64,000 nucleotides of DNA from Pedobacter sp. SYP-B3415 (GTDB lineage Bacteria; Bacteroidota; Bacteroidia; Sphingobacteriales; Sphingobacteriaceae), in the NCBI RefSeq assembly GCF_004138205.1, contig NZ_RXNQ01000008.1, forward strand, positions 1 through 64,000. The letters run 5' to 3'. The position numbers and the translations under genes were made by a program. The stretch's first letter is position 1. Every line of letters starts with the position of its first letter. Of this stretch, positions 1 to 8,646 are shown one piece after another. A model generated the notes under the pieces. It saw only the letters and a list, made by a program, of their open reading frames with translations. It made no database searches and was not told the DNA's origin.

Positions 1-67
1 AGAGAAGTTAAGCCCGCCAGAGCCGATGGTACTGCGGTAACACGTGGGAGAGTAGGTCGGTGCCAAA
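1..67 (+). rRNA. rrf: 5S ribosomal RNA, 3' end only
   Basis: The first bases match the conserved 3' half of bacterial 5S rRNA: the AGAGAAGTTAAGCCCG segment, the GCCGATGGTACTGCG arm, and the closing GGGAGAGTAGGTCGGTGCC helix strand. The 5' half lies outside the window, so an rRNA operon must end here on the plus strand. A hairpin terminator follows directly. The exact 3' end is estimated from the terminal helix. Confidence 0.93.
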
Positions 68-79
68 TCTTATCAATAT

Positions 80-110
80 GGCCTTAGCATTCACTTGCTG
101 AGGCCTTTTT
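80..110 (+). terminator. rRNA operon terminator
   Basis: A 10-bp stem (GGCCTTAGCA pairing with TGCTGAGGCC, with one wobble or mismatch) closes a 6-base loop and runs straight into a T tract, 12 bases after the 5S end. Confidence 0.85.
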
Positions 111-210
111 GTTTCTATACAAATCCAAATACTACTGCTTGACCACCGCCGGTGGATGTTAAAAAATGTCAAATCTAAACCTGCGTTCATCCGAAAGCAC
201 CTATAATCCG

Positions 211-218
211 TACTTTTG
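211..218 (+). promoter_or_regulatory. -7 box of the subtilase gene
   Basis: TACTTTTG fits the Bacteroidota housekeeping -7 consensus TAnnTTTG and lies 16 bases before the ATG at 235. No clear -33 TTTG is seen at the right spacing. Confidence 0.5.
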
Positions 219-234
219 TGTTTAAACTATACCC

Positions 235-1977
235 ATGAAACTGAAAAGATTAATTATAACAGCGTGCTTCGCCTGCTTTGGCTCGCTGACCTTCGCACAG
301 AGCAAAGATGTCAAACTTCCGGCCAACTGGTTCAATCTTGATCTCACCGAAAATGGCTTCTTTGGTATCAGTACTGAAAAAGCATACAGAGAACTTCTTA
401 AAGATAAAAAGCCCAAGGAAAAGATCGTAGTGGCCGTTATAGATGGTGGTACAGACATCGGGCACGAAGACCTTAAGAATGTGTTATGGACCAATAAAAA
501 GGAAATTCCCGGTAACGGCAAAGATGATGATGGCAACGGCTATGTCGACGACATTCATGGCTGGAATTTCATCGGATCAAAGGATGGTAACCTGGCCTAT
601 GATAACCTTGAGCTGGTTCGGTTGCTGCGCATCTACGCGCCCAAATATCAAAGTACATTGAACTCAACCCCGCTTGACAGCACGCAGAAAGAAGAGTTCG
701 CGCTGTACAAAAGGATGACTTCAGATTACGGAAAAAAATATCAGGATGCCTATCAGACCTTCAGTGTCATTCAGGCCATCAATAAGGTGATCGACTCTGT
801 GGCGCTCGCGGTTAAAAAGCCGGTGCCGACTATGCAGGATATTGAGAACTTTAAAGCCGGCGATGAGATGGAAGAACAGGTCAAAACGATCATCCGCCGT
901 GGTTCGAAAGAAGATGGCAGCTTTGAAAAGTTCTACAAGAGCATGAAGAAGGCATATAAGGACTATGAAGTTATGCTCAATTATAACCTCAATCCGAAAT
1001 ATGATGAACGCGCTAAGCTTGTCGGCGATGATTATAGCAACGCAAGCGAACGTCATTATGGCAACAATGATGTAAAGGGGCCTAATGCAGATCATGGTTC
1101 TCACGTAGCGGGCATCATCGGAGCGGAAAGAAACAACGGCAAAGGAATCAATGGCGTTGCGAATCATGTCAGCATTATGGTTGTACGCGTTGTACCAGAG
1201 GGCGATGAGCGCGATAAGGACGTGGCAAACGGTATTCGTTATGCTGTTGACAACGGTGCACGTGTAATCAATATGAGTTTTGGAAAGGCTTACAAATGGA
1301 ACAAACAGGTTGTAGATTCTGCCGTGAAATACGCCGAGCAAAAAGGCGTGCTTCTTGTTCATGCAGCTGGTAACGAAAATCAGAACAATGACATCGAGTC
1401 AAACTTCCCGAATAAGTATTATGAAAGCCCGGAAGCTCTCGCCTACGAGAAGGCGCATAAAAAGACTGTCGCACCCATCCGTCTGCCGGTTGCGCCTTCA
1501 CCCAACGGCATGCAGCCAAGGCCTAATCCCGCTGCTGCCCTGAAGGTCCAGGTCGACTCTGCAAAGTTCAAACTTCCGTACGCGAGCAACTGGATCGAAG
1601 TTGGCGCCAGTGCCTACGCTGACAATGAAGATCTCAAAGCGTCCTTCTCAAATTATGGCAAGTATTCGGTCGATGTATTTGCTCCTGGATTTATGATCAA
1701 TTCAACTGTGCCAGGTTCTAAATATGAGGAGTTTGATGGAACCAGTATGGCTTCGCCTGTTGTGGCTGGTCTCTCTGCGCTGATTCTTTCTTATTATCCA
1801 AAATTAACGCCTGCACAGGTACGGGAGATTTTAATGAAATCAGTTGTCAAAGTCAATCATAAGGTCAAATACAAGAACGAACGCGATGAGACGGTTCGCG
1901 TTCCATTTGCTGACATATGTGTGAGCGGTGGTGTAGTTAACGCCTACCAGGCGCTGAAACTTGCTGCTACATATTAA
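235..1977 (+). CDS. Secreted S8 family subtilisin-like serine protease
   Basis: A 580-residue exported endopeptidase. The first 22 residues form a signal peptide ending in FAQ. The subtilase triad is visible: Asp70 in VAVIDGG, His287 in HGSHVAG and Ser504 in GTSMASP. About 200 residues separate Asp and His, far more than in subtilisin (about 30). This insert (roughly residues 90-285) is charged and helical-looking and is typical of Bacteroidota S8 homologues. No C-terminal sorting domain (Por/type IX) is evident, so a periplasmic or outer-surface site is likely. It is a single gene behind its own -7 box, downstream of the rRNA operon and closed by a terminator. Its substrate cannot be told from sequence. 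Confidence 0.93.
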   Translation: MKLKRLIITACFACFGSLTFAQSKDVKLPANWFNLDLTENGFFGISTEKAYRELLKDKKPKEKIVVAVIDGGTDIGHEDLKNVLWTNKKEIPGNGKDDDGNGYVDDIHGWNFIGSKDGNLAYDNLELVRLLRIYAPKYQSTLNSTPLDSTQKEEFALYKRMTSDYGKKYQDAYQTFSVIQAINKVIDSVALAVKKPVPTMQDIENFKAGDEMEEQVKTIIRRGSKEDGSFEKFYKSMKKAYKDYEVMLNYNLNPKYDERAKLVGDDYSNASERHYGNNDVKGPNADHGSHVAGIIGAERNNGKGINGVANHVSIMVVRVVPEGDERDKDVANGIRYAVDNGARVINMSFGKAYKWNKQVVDSAVKYAEQKGVLLVHAAGNENQNNDIESNFPNKYYESPEALAYEKAHKKTVAPIRLPVAPSPNGMQPRPNPAAALKVQVDSAKFKLPYASNWIEVGASAYADNEDLKASFSNYGKYSVDVFAPGFMINSTVPGSKYEEFDGTSMASPVVAGLSALILSYYPKLTPAQVREILMKSVVKVNHKVKYKNERDETVRVPFADICVSGGVVNAYQALKLAATY

Positions 1978-1997
1978 CAAACTATAGAAGTTACATC

Positions 1998-2030
1998 AAG
2001 CCTGCGGCCATCGGCCCGCGGGCTTTTTTT
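1998..2030 (+). terminator. Terminator after subtilase gene
   Basis: A GC-rich hairpin (AAGCC-GCGG pairing with CCGC-GGGCTT) is followed by seven T residues, 20 bases past the stop. It separates this gene from the convergent deacetylase gene. Confidence 0.85.
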
Positions 2031-2805
2031 ATGACAGAGATTTAATGAAGCCGTTGATCGTAGAAAACATGATTTCCCGATCCCGTAGCCAGCCAATCAG
2101 GTTATCCATCCGGGCGATCATTAGTTTTCCGGTGTTTCGCCGAACGTAGGCCGGAAAACCGAAACGATGGCGGTCAGTCAGATCAGTAAATTCCCAGGGA
2201 TGGAAATAGATGTTCAGATAGCCATCTTTTCGCAGTGTGCGCAGCGCCAGTTTCTTATATAGCCAAAGGGGCAGATTATGAAACGACAGCCAGAACAAGG
2301 GGAATCGTAAAAGCGGAGTAACCGAGGCAGGAAGCTGTAAAACGCCTTCCTTGAAAAAATGAGTTCTCGATACGCCCAGGTTATTATATCGCCCGGGAAG
2401 AAAGGTGGGGTTGATCGAGGAATTGTAGCTGTACCCGGCCTTCGCAATTTCCCGTTCATCAACGGGCATCATACGTGCCATTCTGTAACCGGAAACCGGG
2501 TTTCCCGAAAGACGTTCAAGCTCAATCCTGGATTCGAGCAGATGGGCGGTTTTGAAGTCTGAGTGGTAGTAGCCATGTGAAGCAAACTCATGTCCGGAGC
2601 TGATAATCCGTTCAATCAGGTCAGGTATCTCCCGTGCAAACACTACTGTGCAGAAAAATGTCGCTTTGATACGGTGTTTTTCCAGCAAATCCAGAATGGC
2701 TACAGTTCCTTCACGGGAAATGCTGATCTGATCAGAAAAACTAATTTGTTTGCCGTATTCAAACGGCATGTCAAATTCTTCTATGTCAAAACTCAGCAGT
2801 ATCAT
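2029..2805 (-). CDS. Polysaccharide deacetylase family protein (NodB fold)
   Basis: A 258-residue carbohydrate esterase-4 type protein without signal peptide. The NodB signatures are present: LSFDIEEFD at the N terminus (metal-binding Asp), HEFASHGYYH (paired His) and FHPWEF near the C terminus. The SFDIEE form with a C-terminal HPWE resembles deacetylases of exopolysaccharide systems rather than peptidoglycan deacetylases. Its ATG overlaps the stop of the upstream glycosyltransferase (ATGA), so it is the last gene of a translationally coupled four-gene unit. Removal of N-acetyl groups from a lipid-linked or surface glycan is inferred; the substrate is unknown. Confidence 0.87.
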   Translation of the reverse strand: MILLSFDIEEFDMPFEYGKQISFSDQISISREGTVAILDLLEKHRIKATFFCTVVFAREIPDLIERIISSGHEFASHGYYHSDFKTAHLLESRIELERLSGNPVSGYRMARMMPVDEREIAKAGYSYNSSINPTFLPGRYNNLGVSRTHFFKEGVLQLPASVTPLLRFPLFWLSFHNLPLWLYKKLALRTLRKDGYLNIYFHPWEFTDLTDRHRFGFPAYVRRNTGKLMIARMDNLIGWLRDREIMFSTINGFIKSLS

Positions 2806-3740
2806 GGCAATGTAAAAGGTAAGGCAGATGAACGGATGATGTAGTTTGGCCTGCTTTTACTTTGCATGAACATCTTACCCACATAAATGCCGATTATACC
2901 AAGAATGATCAGCTGCAGACCACCAAAAAACACAATGGTCATAATTACCGATGCCCAGCCAGACACTTCTACCCCGGTGTAAAAGGCATAGATCACATAC
3001 GGTACATAGAGTACTGAAGCAAGCGAAAAGATGAAACCAAGATACACCGCTGTATACAGGGGTTTAATGCTGAATGACGTAACCCCGTGAAGCGCCAGCC
3101 GCATCATTTTTTTTAGTGTGTACTTGCTTTTGCCAGAGAAGCGTTTCGCCGGCGTATAACGAAGCGCGTACTGCTTAAAACCCAGCCATTTTACCAGGCC
3201 GCGTAAAAAAGGCTCGCTTTCCTGGAAGTTTCTGAAGACATTCACTACCTTCTTGTCAAGCAGTCTAAAGTCTGCAGCACCGGCCTCCAGCTCAATATCT
3301 GACAAGGAGTTGAGCAGTTTGTAAAACATGCTCGATGAGCCGCGTTTGCGTTTAGACAGATCCCGGTCATCTTCACGGACTGTGTATACAACCTCGTAAC
3401 CCGCTTCCCACTTGCTCAACAGGTCTGGTATCACCTCCGGTGGATGCTGCAGGTCGCAATCCATGCTGATCACACAATCGCCGCCTGCATGATCAAGGCC
3501 CGCCTTTACAGCAAGCTGGTGACCAAAGTTTCGGGAAAATTCCAGATAATATACATTTTCGTTCGTTTTACGCAAGGTATTGATCACATCAAGCGAAGCA
3601 TCTGCACTGCCATCATCTACAAAAAGAAGTTCGTAACGGTAATTGAGGTCACCGAAGACCTCATCTATCCTTGCAGCCAGAACCGGAATGTTGTCTGATT
3701 CATTGAATGAAGGAATAACTATGGAAACCAGCTTTTTCAC
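2802..3740 (-). CDS. Glycosyltransferase family 2, polyprenyl-phosphate sugar synthase type
   Basis: A 312-residue GT2 protein with a GT-A domain (VSIVIPSFNE at residue 5, DDGS near 42, DxD in DCDLQHPPE near 95) followed by two C-terminal membrane helices (about 230-253 and 262-288). This layout is that of GtrB/ArnC/DPM1-like enzymes, which load a sugar from a nucleotide donor onto polyprenyl phosphate on the cytoplasmic face. The start is GTG and overlaps the methyltransferase stop (GTGA). The natural partner is the GT87 enzyme in the same operon, a class that uses polyprenyl-phosphate sugars. The sugar is unknown; mannose is suggested only by the partner family. Confidence 0.9.
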   Translation of the reverse strand: MKKLVSIVIPSFNESDNIPVLAARIDEVFGDLNYRYELLFVDDGSADASLDVINTLRKTNENVYYLEFSRNFGHQLAVKAGLDHAGGDCVISMDCDLQHPPEVIPDLLSKWEAGYEVVYTVREDDRDLSKRKRGSSSMFYKLLNSLSDIELEAGAADFRLLDKKVVNVFRNFQESEPFLRGLVKWLGFKQYALRYTPAKRFSGKSKYTLKKMMRLALHGVTSFSIKPLYTAVYLGFIFSLASVLYVPYVIYAFYTGVEVSGWASVIMTIVFFGGLQLIILGIIGIYVGKMFMQSKSRPNYIIRSSALPFTLP

Positions 3741-4474
3741 TTCGTAAAATCTAATAAGACATTATACCGTCCTGAATGTATACTCAATCCCTTGACGAAT
3801 GTCACCTTAACGTTCAGATCTCTTGCTGCCTGTTTGAAAAAATCCGGATCGATCTGCAGCAGGCCCTGTTTTTTTGTTTTACGGTAATCAGAAAACAAAG
3901 CATAGGTTATAAAACGGGCAAATTTCAATGCATATCCGTTTTTCAGCGCTTGCAGGACAATACTGCCGATGTCTGAGAACATCGAGTGGCCCGTTGGTAT
4001 CACATCAGCCAGAAGACATACAAATTTCTGTGTCTCCGATGCTGCTTTGAGCGCTACAAGCAACCCCTTGACTTCTTCTACAGAACGGTAATATTGCAGC
4101 ACACTCAGCATAACAACTCGTGTAATCTGCTTACGCTCTATAACCTTTATATAGTACTCAAAATCGTATGCCGCACTCAAACTAAACTCAACATTTTGCG
4201 CGTCAGAAAAGCGCAGCCTGCAGGCGTCTACGTAAGCAGAAGAAATGTCTGTGCCATGGATATACGCATAATGATCTTTAAGTAAACCTGTGAGGAAACC
4301 CGGGCCGCAACCAAGATCAAGCAACCTTTCGGTTTTTTTGCCAGGATATTCAGCTTCAAGTTTGTCTGCAAAATAAGCTGTTGAACGCAGCATGATCTCA
4401 TCAAAACCAGATGGATTCGTTTTCCAGAAATGTTCCCATTCTGAAGGTGTCTGCTGCTTAATAACGGTGCTCAT
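3737..4474 (-). CDS. Class I SAM-dependent methyltransferase
   Basis: A 245-residue soluble protein with SAM-binding motif I LLDLGCGPG (about residues 47-55) and the acidic end of the next strand at HGTDIS. A Rossmann-fold methyltransferase is clear; the acceptor is not. It sits inside the glycan cluster, overlapping GT87 upstream by 17 bases and GT2 downstream by 4, so methylation of a sugar in the same glycan is the simplest inference. Confidence 0.85.
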   Translation of the reverse strand: MSTVIKQQTPSEWEHFWKTNPSGFDEIMLRSTAYFADKLEAEYPGKKTERLLDLGCGPGFLTGLLKDHYAYIHGTDISSAYVDACRLRFSDAQNVEFSLSAAYDFEYYIKVIERKQITRVVMLSVLQYYRSVEEVKGLLVALKAASETQKFVCLLADVIPTGHSMFSDIGSIVLQALKNGYALKFARFITYALFSDYRKTKKQGLLQIDPDFFKQAARDLNVKVTFVKGLSIHSGRYNVLLDFTK

Positions 4475-5675
4475 TGATATTTGGCTGGTTCAGGTAGTCC
4501 TGATCACGGGACGAAGTTAAAAAATTGGCAAATAATACCCGGCCCGCAATATCAAACCAAATAAGAATACACGGAAGTGCTTTAAGCGCATAGGGTTTTA
4601 CATACTCCTCACGAACAAACCTGGGAAAAAGATCAGATGGGGAGAAACTGGTTAAAAGGATAGCAAAAATCAGCAGGCTGATTGTGTATGGGTTCTTGGG
4701 CACTAAAGTGAACCAAATGGCAACGCCCACAAATGCGATGATATAAGTCGGAGATTCAACGTTTGTATTAAATAGGACCAGGCAAAGCAAAACATAACAA
4801 AGAGTCATGAGCCTGTATTGTAGCGAAATGTGTTGCTTGTACCGCAGCAAGGCAAATCCCAGCAGAATGGCTGCGATAAGGCATCCGTACAGCACATTGA
4901 CATGCAGCCCCGTGGTTCGTCTCAAAAAGCCAAAAAACGAAATATCGGCCATGTCGCTTCCCTGGTTATACGAATTTTTAAGAACGAGCGACTGATACCA
5001 GTCGCGATAGGCATTCCAGACAAAGTCGAGATTTGAAAGGATGGCGGGCAGAACAACGAATGTGATGAAAATGCCCACGAACGTTCCTATAAAACGCCAC
5101 TTGTGTCTGATAAAGAAAAAGAAGGCAAGTCCGACAATTCCGTACAATTTCGTGAAAAGTCCCAGCATCATTGACACTGTGGCCGGAAACAAGCGTTGAC
5201 GCTCCAGATAACAGAAACTGAGTACGATAAAACCTGTGATGGCAACATTGAACTGCACAGAAAGCAGCGCCGTAAGCAGCTCATGCGAGCAGATCCAGAG
5301 AATAATCTTGCGCTTGTATTCGGAGACAGGCAGTTGCCAGATGGCATAAAAAAGGACGGCCGTATTAAAGATATTCCACAAGATAACCCCGGCCCAATCC
5401 GGCAGTAAGGCGAATGGCGCAATAATGACCGCAAAAAATGGCCCGTAATGGTTACTGTCAAGATACTCGGCAGGGTATTCGGGATATAGGGGCTGGAGCC
5501 GCAGGCTATGCCAGAATGTGTATTTGAAAATCAGGTAATTGTTGATAGCGTGATTCAGATATTGTTTGAGCGCCGAACCGGCAGCGAGCGTCAGATACAC
5601 CACCAGAAGTGTCGTCCTGCTCATCAGCAAACCAGATATCTTTCCGCCGAGCGTATTCAGAAAAATTCGAGCCAT
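4458..5675 (-). CDS. Glycosyltransferase family 87 (DUF2029) integral membrane protein
   Basis: A polytopic membrane protein with about ten hydrophobic helices and the periplasmic-loop aromatic pattern of the GT87/DUF2029 family (YPEYPAEYLDSNHYGPF). The family is known for polyprenyl-phosphate-mannose dependent alpha-mannosyltransferases such as actinobacterial PimE. The frame stays open up to 5831, but the ATG at 5675 is preferred because it directly precedes MARIFLNTLGGK and the first membrane helix; the longer version adds a Cys-rich, non-membrane lead. It is the first gene of the four-gene minus-strand unit. A CAAATGTA (minus-strand TACATTTG) at 5829-5836 could be its -7 box. Confidence 0.82.
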   Translation of the reverse strand: MARIFLNTLGGKISGLLMSRTTLLVVYLTLAAGSALKQYLNHAINNYLIFKYTFWHSLRLQPLYPEYPAEYLDSNHYGPFFAVIIAPFALLPDWAGVILWNIFNTAVLFYAIWQLPVSEYKRKIILWICSHELLTALLSVQFNVAITGFIVLSFCYLERQRLFPATVSMMLGLFTKLYGIVGLAFFFFIRHKWRFIGTFVGIFITFVVLPAILSNLDFVWNAYRDWYQSLVLKNSYNQGSDMADISFFGFLRRTTGLHVNVLYGCLIAAILLGFALLRYKQHISLQYRLMTLCYVLLCLVLFNTNVESPTYIIAFVGVAIWFTLVPKNPYTISLLIFAILLTSFSPSDLFPRFVREEYVKPYALKALPCILIWFDIAGRVLFANFLTSSRDQDYLNQPNINEHRY

Positions 5676-5861
5676 AAAATTGCAGCAAGATATGTATTTT
5701 AATTGTGACAAAAAAAATTGGATTGTCTTTTGGCCGCGTACGGTACAGAGAAAAAACATTTCACGCGCCGCCGTATTGTTAAATTGTTTTAGCAATATAT
5801 AATTCTTAGTATCTTGGATGCTCCTGACCAAATGTATTTGCTAAAATTTAACCACACACAA

Positions 5862-6926
5862 ATGAAAACCATTAAAATTCTTGCGGTTCTGCTGATTTTG
5901 ATCGGCCAGACCGGCTTTGCACAAAAAACTGATTATAAGGAACGGATCAACCTGATCAGAAAAAATATTCAAACTGTATTTTATGAACCGGAGTCGGGAC
6001 TCTACTTCGAAAAAGACCAGGTAAAAGCCCGTGAACGGAAGTATTCGTTTCTTTGGCCGCTTTGCGCGCTGATGGATGGCGCAAACGAGGTCGATGTGCT
6101 CAAACTCGGCACGCCTTACCTGCCAGGTGTGATGAAGGCAATAGAACGTTATGATGCCAAAGATGAAGCCATTCCCGGTTACCGCTCTTATCTGGCCGAT
6201 GCCGGTCGCGACAGCAGGTTTTATGATGACAACCAATGGCTTGGCATTACCGCGGCAGAAAATTATGTGCGCACCAAAGACAAACGCTATCTGGAACTCG
6301 CTAAAAAGATCTACCTTTTTATGATGAGCGGTTACGATGAAAAAGCAGGCGGCGGACTGTATTGGCAGGAAGATAAAAAGGATACAAAAAACACCTGCAG
6401 TAATGGACCCGGCGTACTTGTGGCTTTAAAATTATACCAGATTACCAAAGAAAAAAAATACCTGGATACCGCTGTGCTGTTGTACAACTGGACAAAGAAA
6501 AATCTGCAGGATACCGATGGCTTATATTTTGACAATGTAAGAATTCCATCACTTGAGGTTGACAAGAGGAAATACACCTACAATACCGGTACAATGATTA
6601 ACTCAGCGGCAATCCTGTACCAACTGACAAAAGACAAAACATACCTGGAAGAAGCAAGACATGTAGCGGCTGCGGGCAAAGCTTTTTTCTATAAGGATGG
6701 GAAATTGCCCGGCCATTACTGGTTCAATGTGGTCATGCTGCGTGGCTATCTTGAATTGCATAAAATCGACAAGAACCCTGCTCATCTCGACTTTTTTATA
6801 AAAGATGCTGAGCGCGTATGGAATACTGAACGCGACAGCAATGGCCTGATTGGCCGCCAGAAAGTAAAGTCGCTCATAGATCAGGCGGCGATGCTTGAGT
6901 TTTACGCGCGACTTGCACAACTATAA
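5862..6926 (+). CDS. Secreted glycoside hydrolase family 76 protein (alpha-1,6-mannanase type)
   Basis: A 354-residue exported protein. The start is the ATG at 5862, immediately before a signal peptide (KTIKILAVLLILIGQTGFAQ). An alpha/alpha-toroid GH76 fold is indicated by repeated YLELAKKIY and YLDTAVLLYNW type helices, the Asp-Asp pair in RFYDDNQWLG (the catalytic acids in GH76), GGGLYWQ and NGPG. Family members cleave alpha-1,6-mannan backbones. It stands alone and divergent from the glycan-assembly operon, not in a SusCD locus, so a role in trimming an endogenous mannose-containing glycan is as likely as foraging. Confidence 0.88.
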   Translation: MKTIKILAVLLILIGQTGFAQKTDYKERINLIRKNIQTVFYEPESGLYFEKDQVKARERKYSFLWPLCALMDGANEVDVLKLGTPYLPGVMKAIERYDAKDEAIPGYRSYLADAGRDSRFYDDNQWLGITAAENYVRTKDKRYLELAKKIYLFMMSGYDEKAGGGLYWQEDKKDTKNTCSNGPGVLVALKLYQITKEKKYLDTAVLLYNWTKKNLQDTDGLYFDNVRIPSLEVDKRKYTYNTGTMINSAAILYQLTKDKTYLEEARHVAAAGKAFFYKDGKLPGHYWFNVVMLRGYLELHKIDKNPAHLDFFIKDAERVWNTERDSNGLIGRQKVKSLIDQAAMLEFYARLAQL

Positions 6927-6933
6927 ACTATCA

Positions 6934-6962
6934 GGGGTCTCCGGAAAATTTCCGGAGGCCCC
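6934..6962 (+). terminator. Hairpin between GH76 and HerA-like genes
   Basis: A strong stem (GGGGTCTCCGG pairing with CCGGAGGCCCC) with a 7-base A/T loop lies between the two convergent stops. There is no long T run on either side, so its efficiency as an intrinsic terminator is uncertain. Confidence 0.6.
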
Positions 6963-6966
6963 GTCT

Positions 6967-8529
6967 TCAAAAGCCAAAGATACTGCGGCTACGGCTTCTT
7001 GTCTTTTTGCCGGTAAGCATACCGAAAATTCCCCGGACAATTTCCTTCCCGATTTGCCTGGTAATCGTGGCACCCATGATTTCTTCGATTAAACTCTTTT
7101 CACCCTCTACTGGTCTGACAGGTTGACCTTGTTCCGCCCGTTCCGCTTGGCCGGAAGTTTTTTTGTCTTCAGAAGCGTTCAGGCGCCGGGTTAGAATTTC
7201 ATAAGCACTTTCAGGATCTACCGGTTCACGGTAACGCGCGCCGATAGTGCTGGTCGCAATGAGCGATTCCGTTTCAGCCCCGGTTAGTGGTCCCATGTTC
7301 GCCCGCGGCGGTGCGAGCATGGTTGCCGCAACCTCTGTAGGTATCCCTTTTTCATTTAATACCGTAATCAGCGCCTGACCGGTGCCCAGCCCCGTCAGAA
7401 GCTCATCAATCTTATAAAAATCTGACTTCGGGTAAGTCTTTACTGTTTTTGTTAGGGCCTCGGCATCATTCGGTGTAAATGCCCGAAGCGCGTGCTGAAT
7501 ACGGTTACCAAGTTGGGAAAGAACGCTTTGCGGAATATCAGCGGGCGCCTGCGTACAGAAGAAGATACCAACGCCTTTCGAACGGATCAGCCGGATAACG
7601 GTTTCAATCTGCTCCATGAAAGCTTCAGAAGCATTTTTAAACAGAAAGTGTGCCTCGTCAAAGAAAAAAACAAGTTTGGGCTTGTCGGGATCGCCTGCTT
7701 CAGGAAGGCTATTGTAGATTTCTACCAGCAGGCTTAGCAAAAATGTCGAATAAAGCAGGGGTTGATTTTGAACATCGGCTATATTTAACAGGCTGATCAC
7801 CCCTTTACCATCCACCCGCTGCAGAAGATCGGTGATGTCAAAGGAGGTTTCTCCGAAAAGGTTACTCAGTCCCTGCTGTTCAATTGCCGCGATCTTACGC
7901 AGAATTGTTCCGGCGGTAGCCGTAGAGATGCTGCCATACTCTGCCCGTATCTCTGCCGCTCCGGGACCATCTGACAAATAAGACACAAGTTTTCTCAGGT
8001 CTTTAAGGTCAATAACGGGAAGCCGGTTGTCATCAGCATACTTGAAGAGCATAGCAAGCACCCCTGTTTGTGTTTCATTCAGATCAAGGACTTTAGCAAG
8101 TAGTACGGGCCCGAATTCGATTGCCGTAGCCCGCATAGGCGCACCGAGCTTTCCGGAAAGAGAATAAATTTCAACCGGGAAACCCACAGGGTTAAATGGT
8201 TTGTTCAGCAATGCCGCCCGTTCAGCAATTCTGGGGTTTGAGGCCCCGGCCTTGTTTAGTCCTGACAAGTCACCTTTGACATCGAGCATAAATACCGGTA
8301 CGCCGGCGTCAGAAAGCTGCTCCGCGAGCAGCTGCAGCGTCCGGGTTTTGCCCGTGCCGGTGGCGCCAGCAACGAGCCCGTGCCTGTTCATCATGCGCAG
8401 GGGAATATTTATCTCAGCATCTGCATATACAGTACCCTGCAGAATTCCTGCACCCAGGTACAGAGATGCATCAGCAGAAGGGTATGATGTTTTGATTTTT
8501 TCAATAAAAGATGTTGACTCGTTATTCAT
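6967..8529 (-). CDS. HerA-like (DUF853) ATPase
   Basis: A 520-residue FtsK/HerA-superfamily P-loop protein of the YjgR/DUF853 family. Walker A is GATGTGKT (about residues 56-63), Walker B is LVFFFDEAH (about 288-296), and a sensor-like FFCTQAP (about 325) follows. The C-terminal part holds a charged linker (about 440-475) and then an amphipathic stretch and an Arg/Ser tail. The family occurs across bacteria, and its role is not settled; some HerA relatives partner with NurA nucleases, but no nurA is seen nearby. The start is ATG at 8529. Confidence 0.9.
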   Translation of the reverse strand: MNNESTSFIEKIKTSYPSADASLYLGAGILQGTVYADAEINIPLRMMNRHGLVAGATGTGKTRTLQLLAEQLSDAGVPVFMLDVKGDLSGLNKAGASNPRIAERAALLNKPFNPVGFPVEIYSLSGKLGAPMRATAIEFGPVLLAKVLDLNETQTGVLAMLFKYADDNRLPVIDLKDLRKLVSYLSDGPGAAEIRAEYGSISTATAGTILRKIAAIEQQGLSNLFGETSFDITDLLQRVDGKGVISLLNIADVQNQPLLYSTFLLSLLVEIYNSLPEAGDPDKPKLVFFFDEAHFLFKNASEAFMEQIETVIRLIRSKGVGIFFCTQAPADIPQSVLSQLGNRIQHALRAFTPNDAEALTKTVKTYPKSDFYKIDELLTGLGTGQALITVLNEKGIPTEVAATMLAPPRANMGPLTGAETESLIATSTIGARYREPVDPESAYEILTRRLNASEDKKTSGQAERAEQGQPVRPVEGEKSLIEEIMGATITRQIGKEIVRGIFGMLTGKKTRSRSRSIFGF

Positions 8530-8608
8530 AGAAAGATGGTTGATGCAGGCAATTTAATAAACTCTGCCCGATTCTGCAGCGCGCCGTTATTTACGCCCTG
8601 TATGATAT

Positions 8609-8634
8609 AAAAAAGCCGGAATTGCTCCCGGCTT
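8609..8634 (-). terminator. Terminator of the S9 peptidase gene
   Basis: On the minus strand, a GCCGG/CCGGC stem is followed by a run of six T residues, 13 bases beyond the S9 stop. Confidence 0.8.
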
Positions 8635-8646
8635 CTTGTTAAGGTC

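Noticed and set aside
721..1362. A 213-codon open frame antisense to the subtilase gene
   Set aside because: It lies wholly inside a gene with a complete catalytic triad; its protein is full of His/Ile/Cys runs typical of antisense reading, and no promoter or start context is seen.
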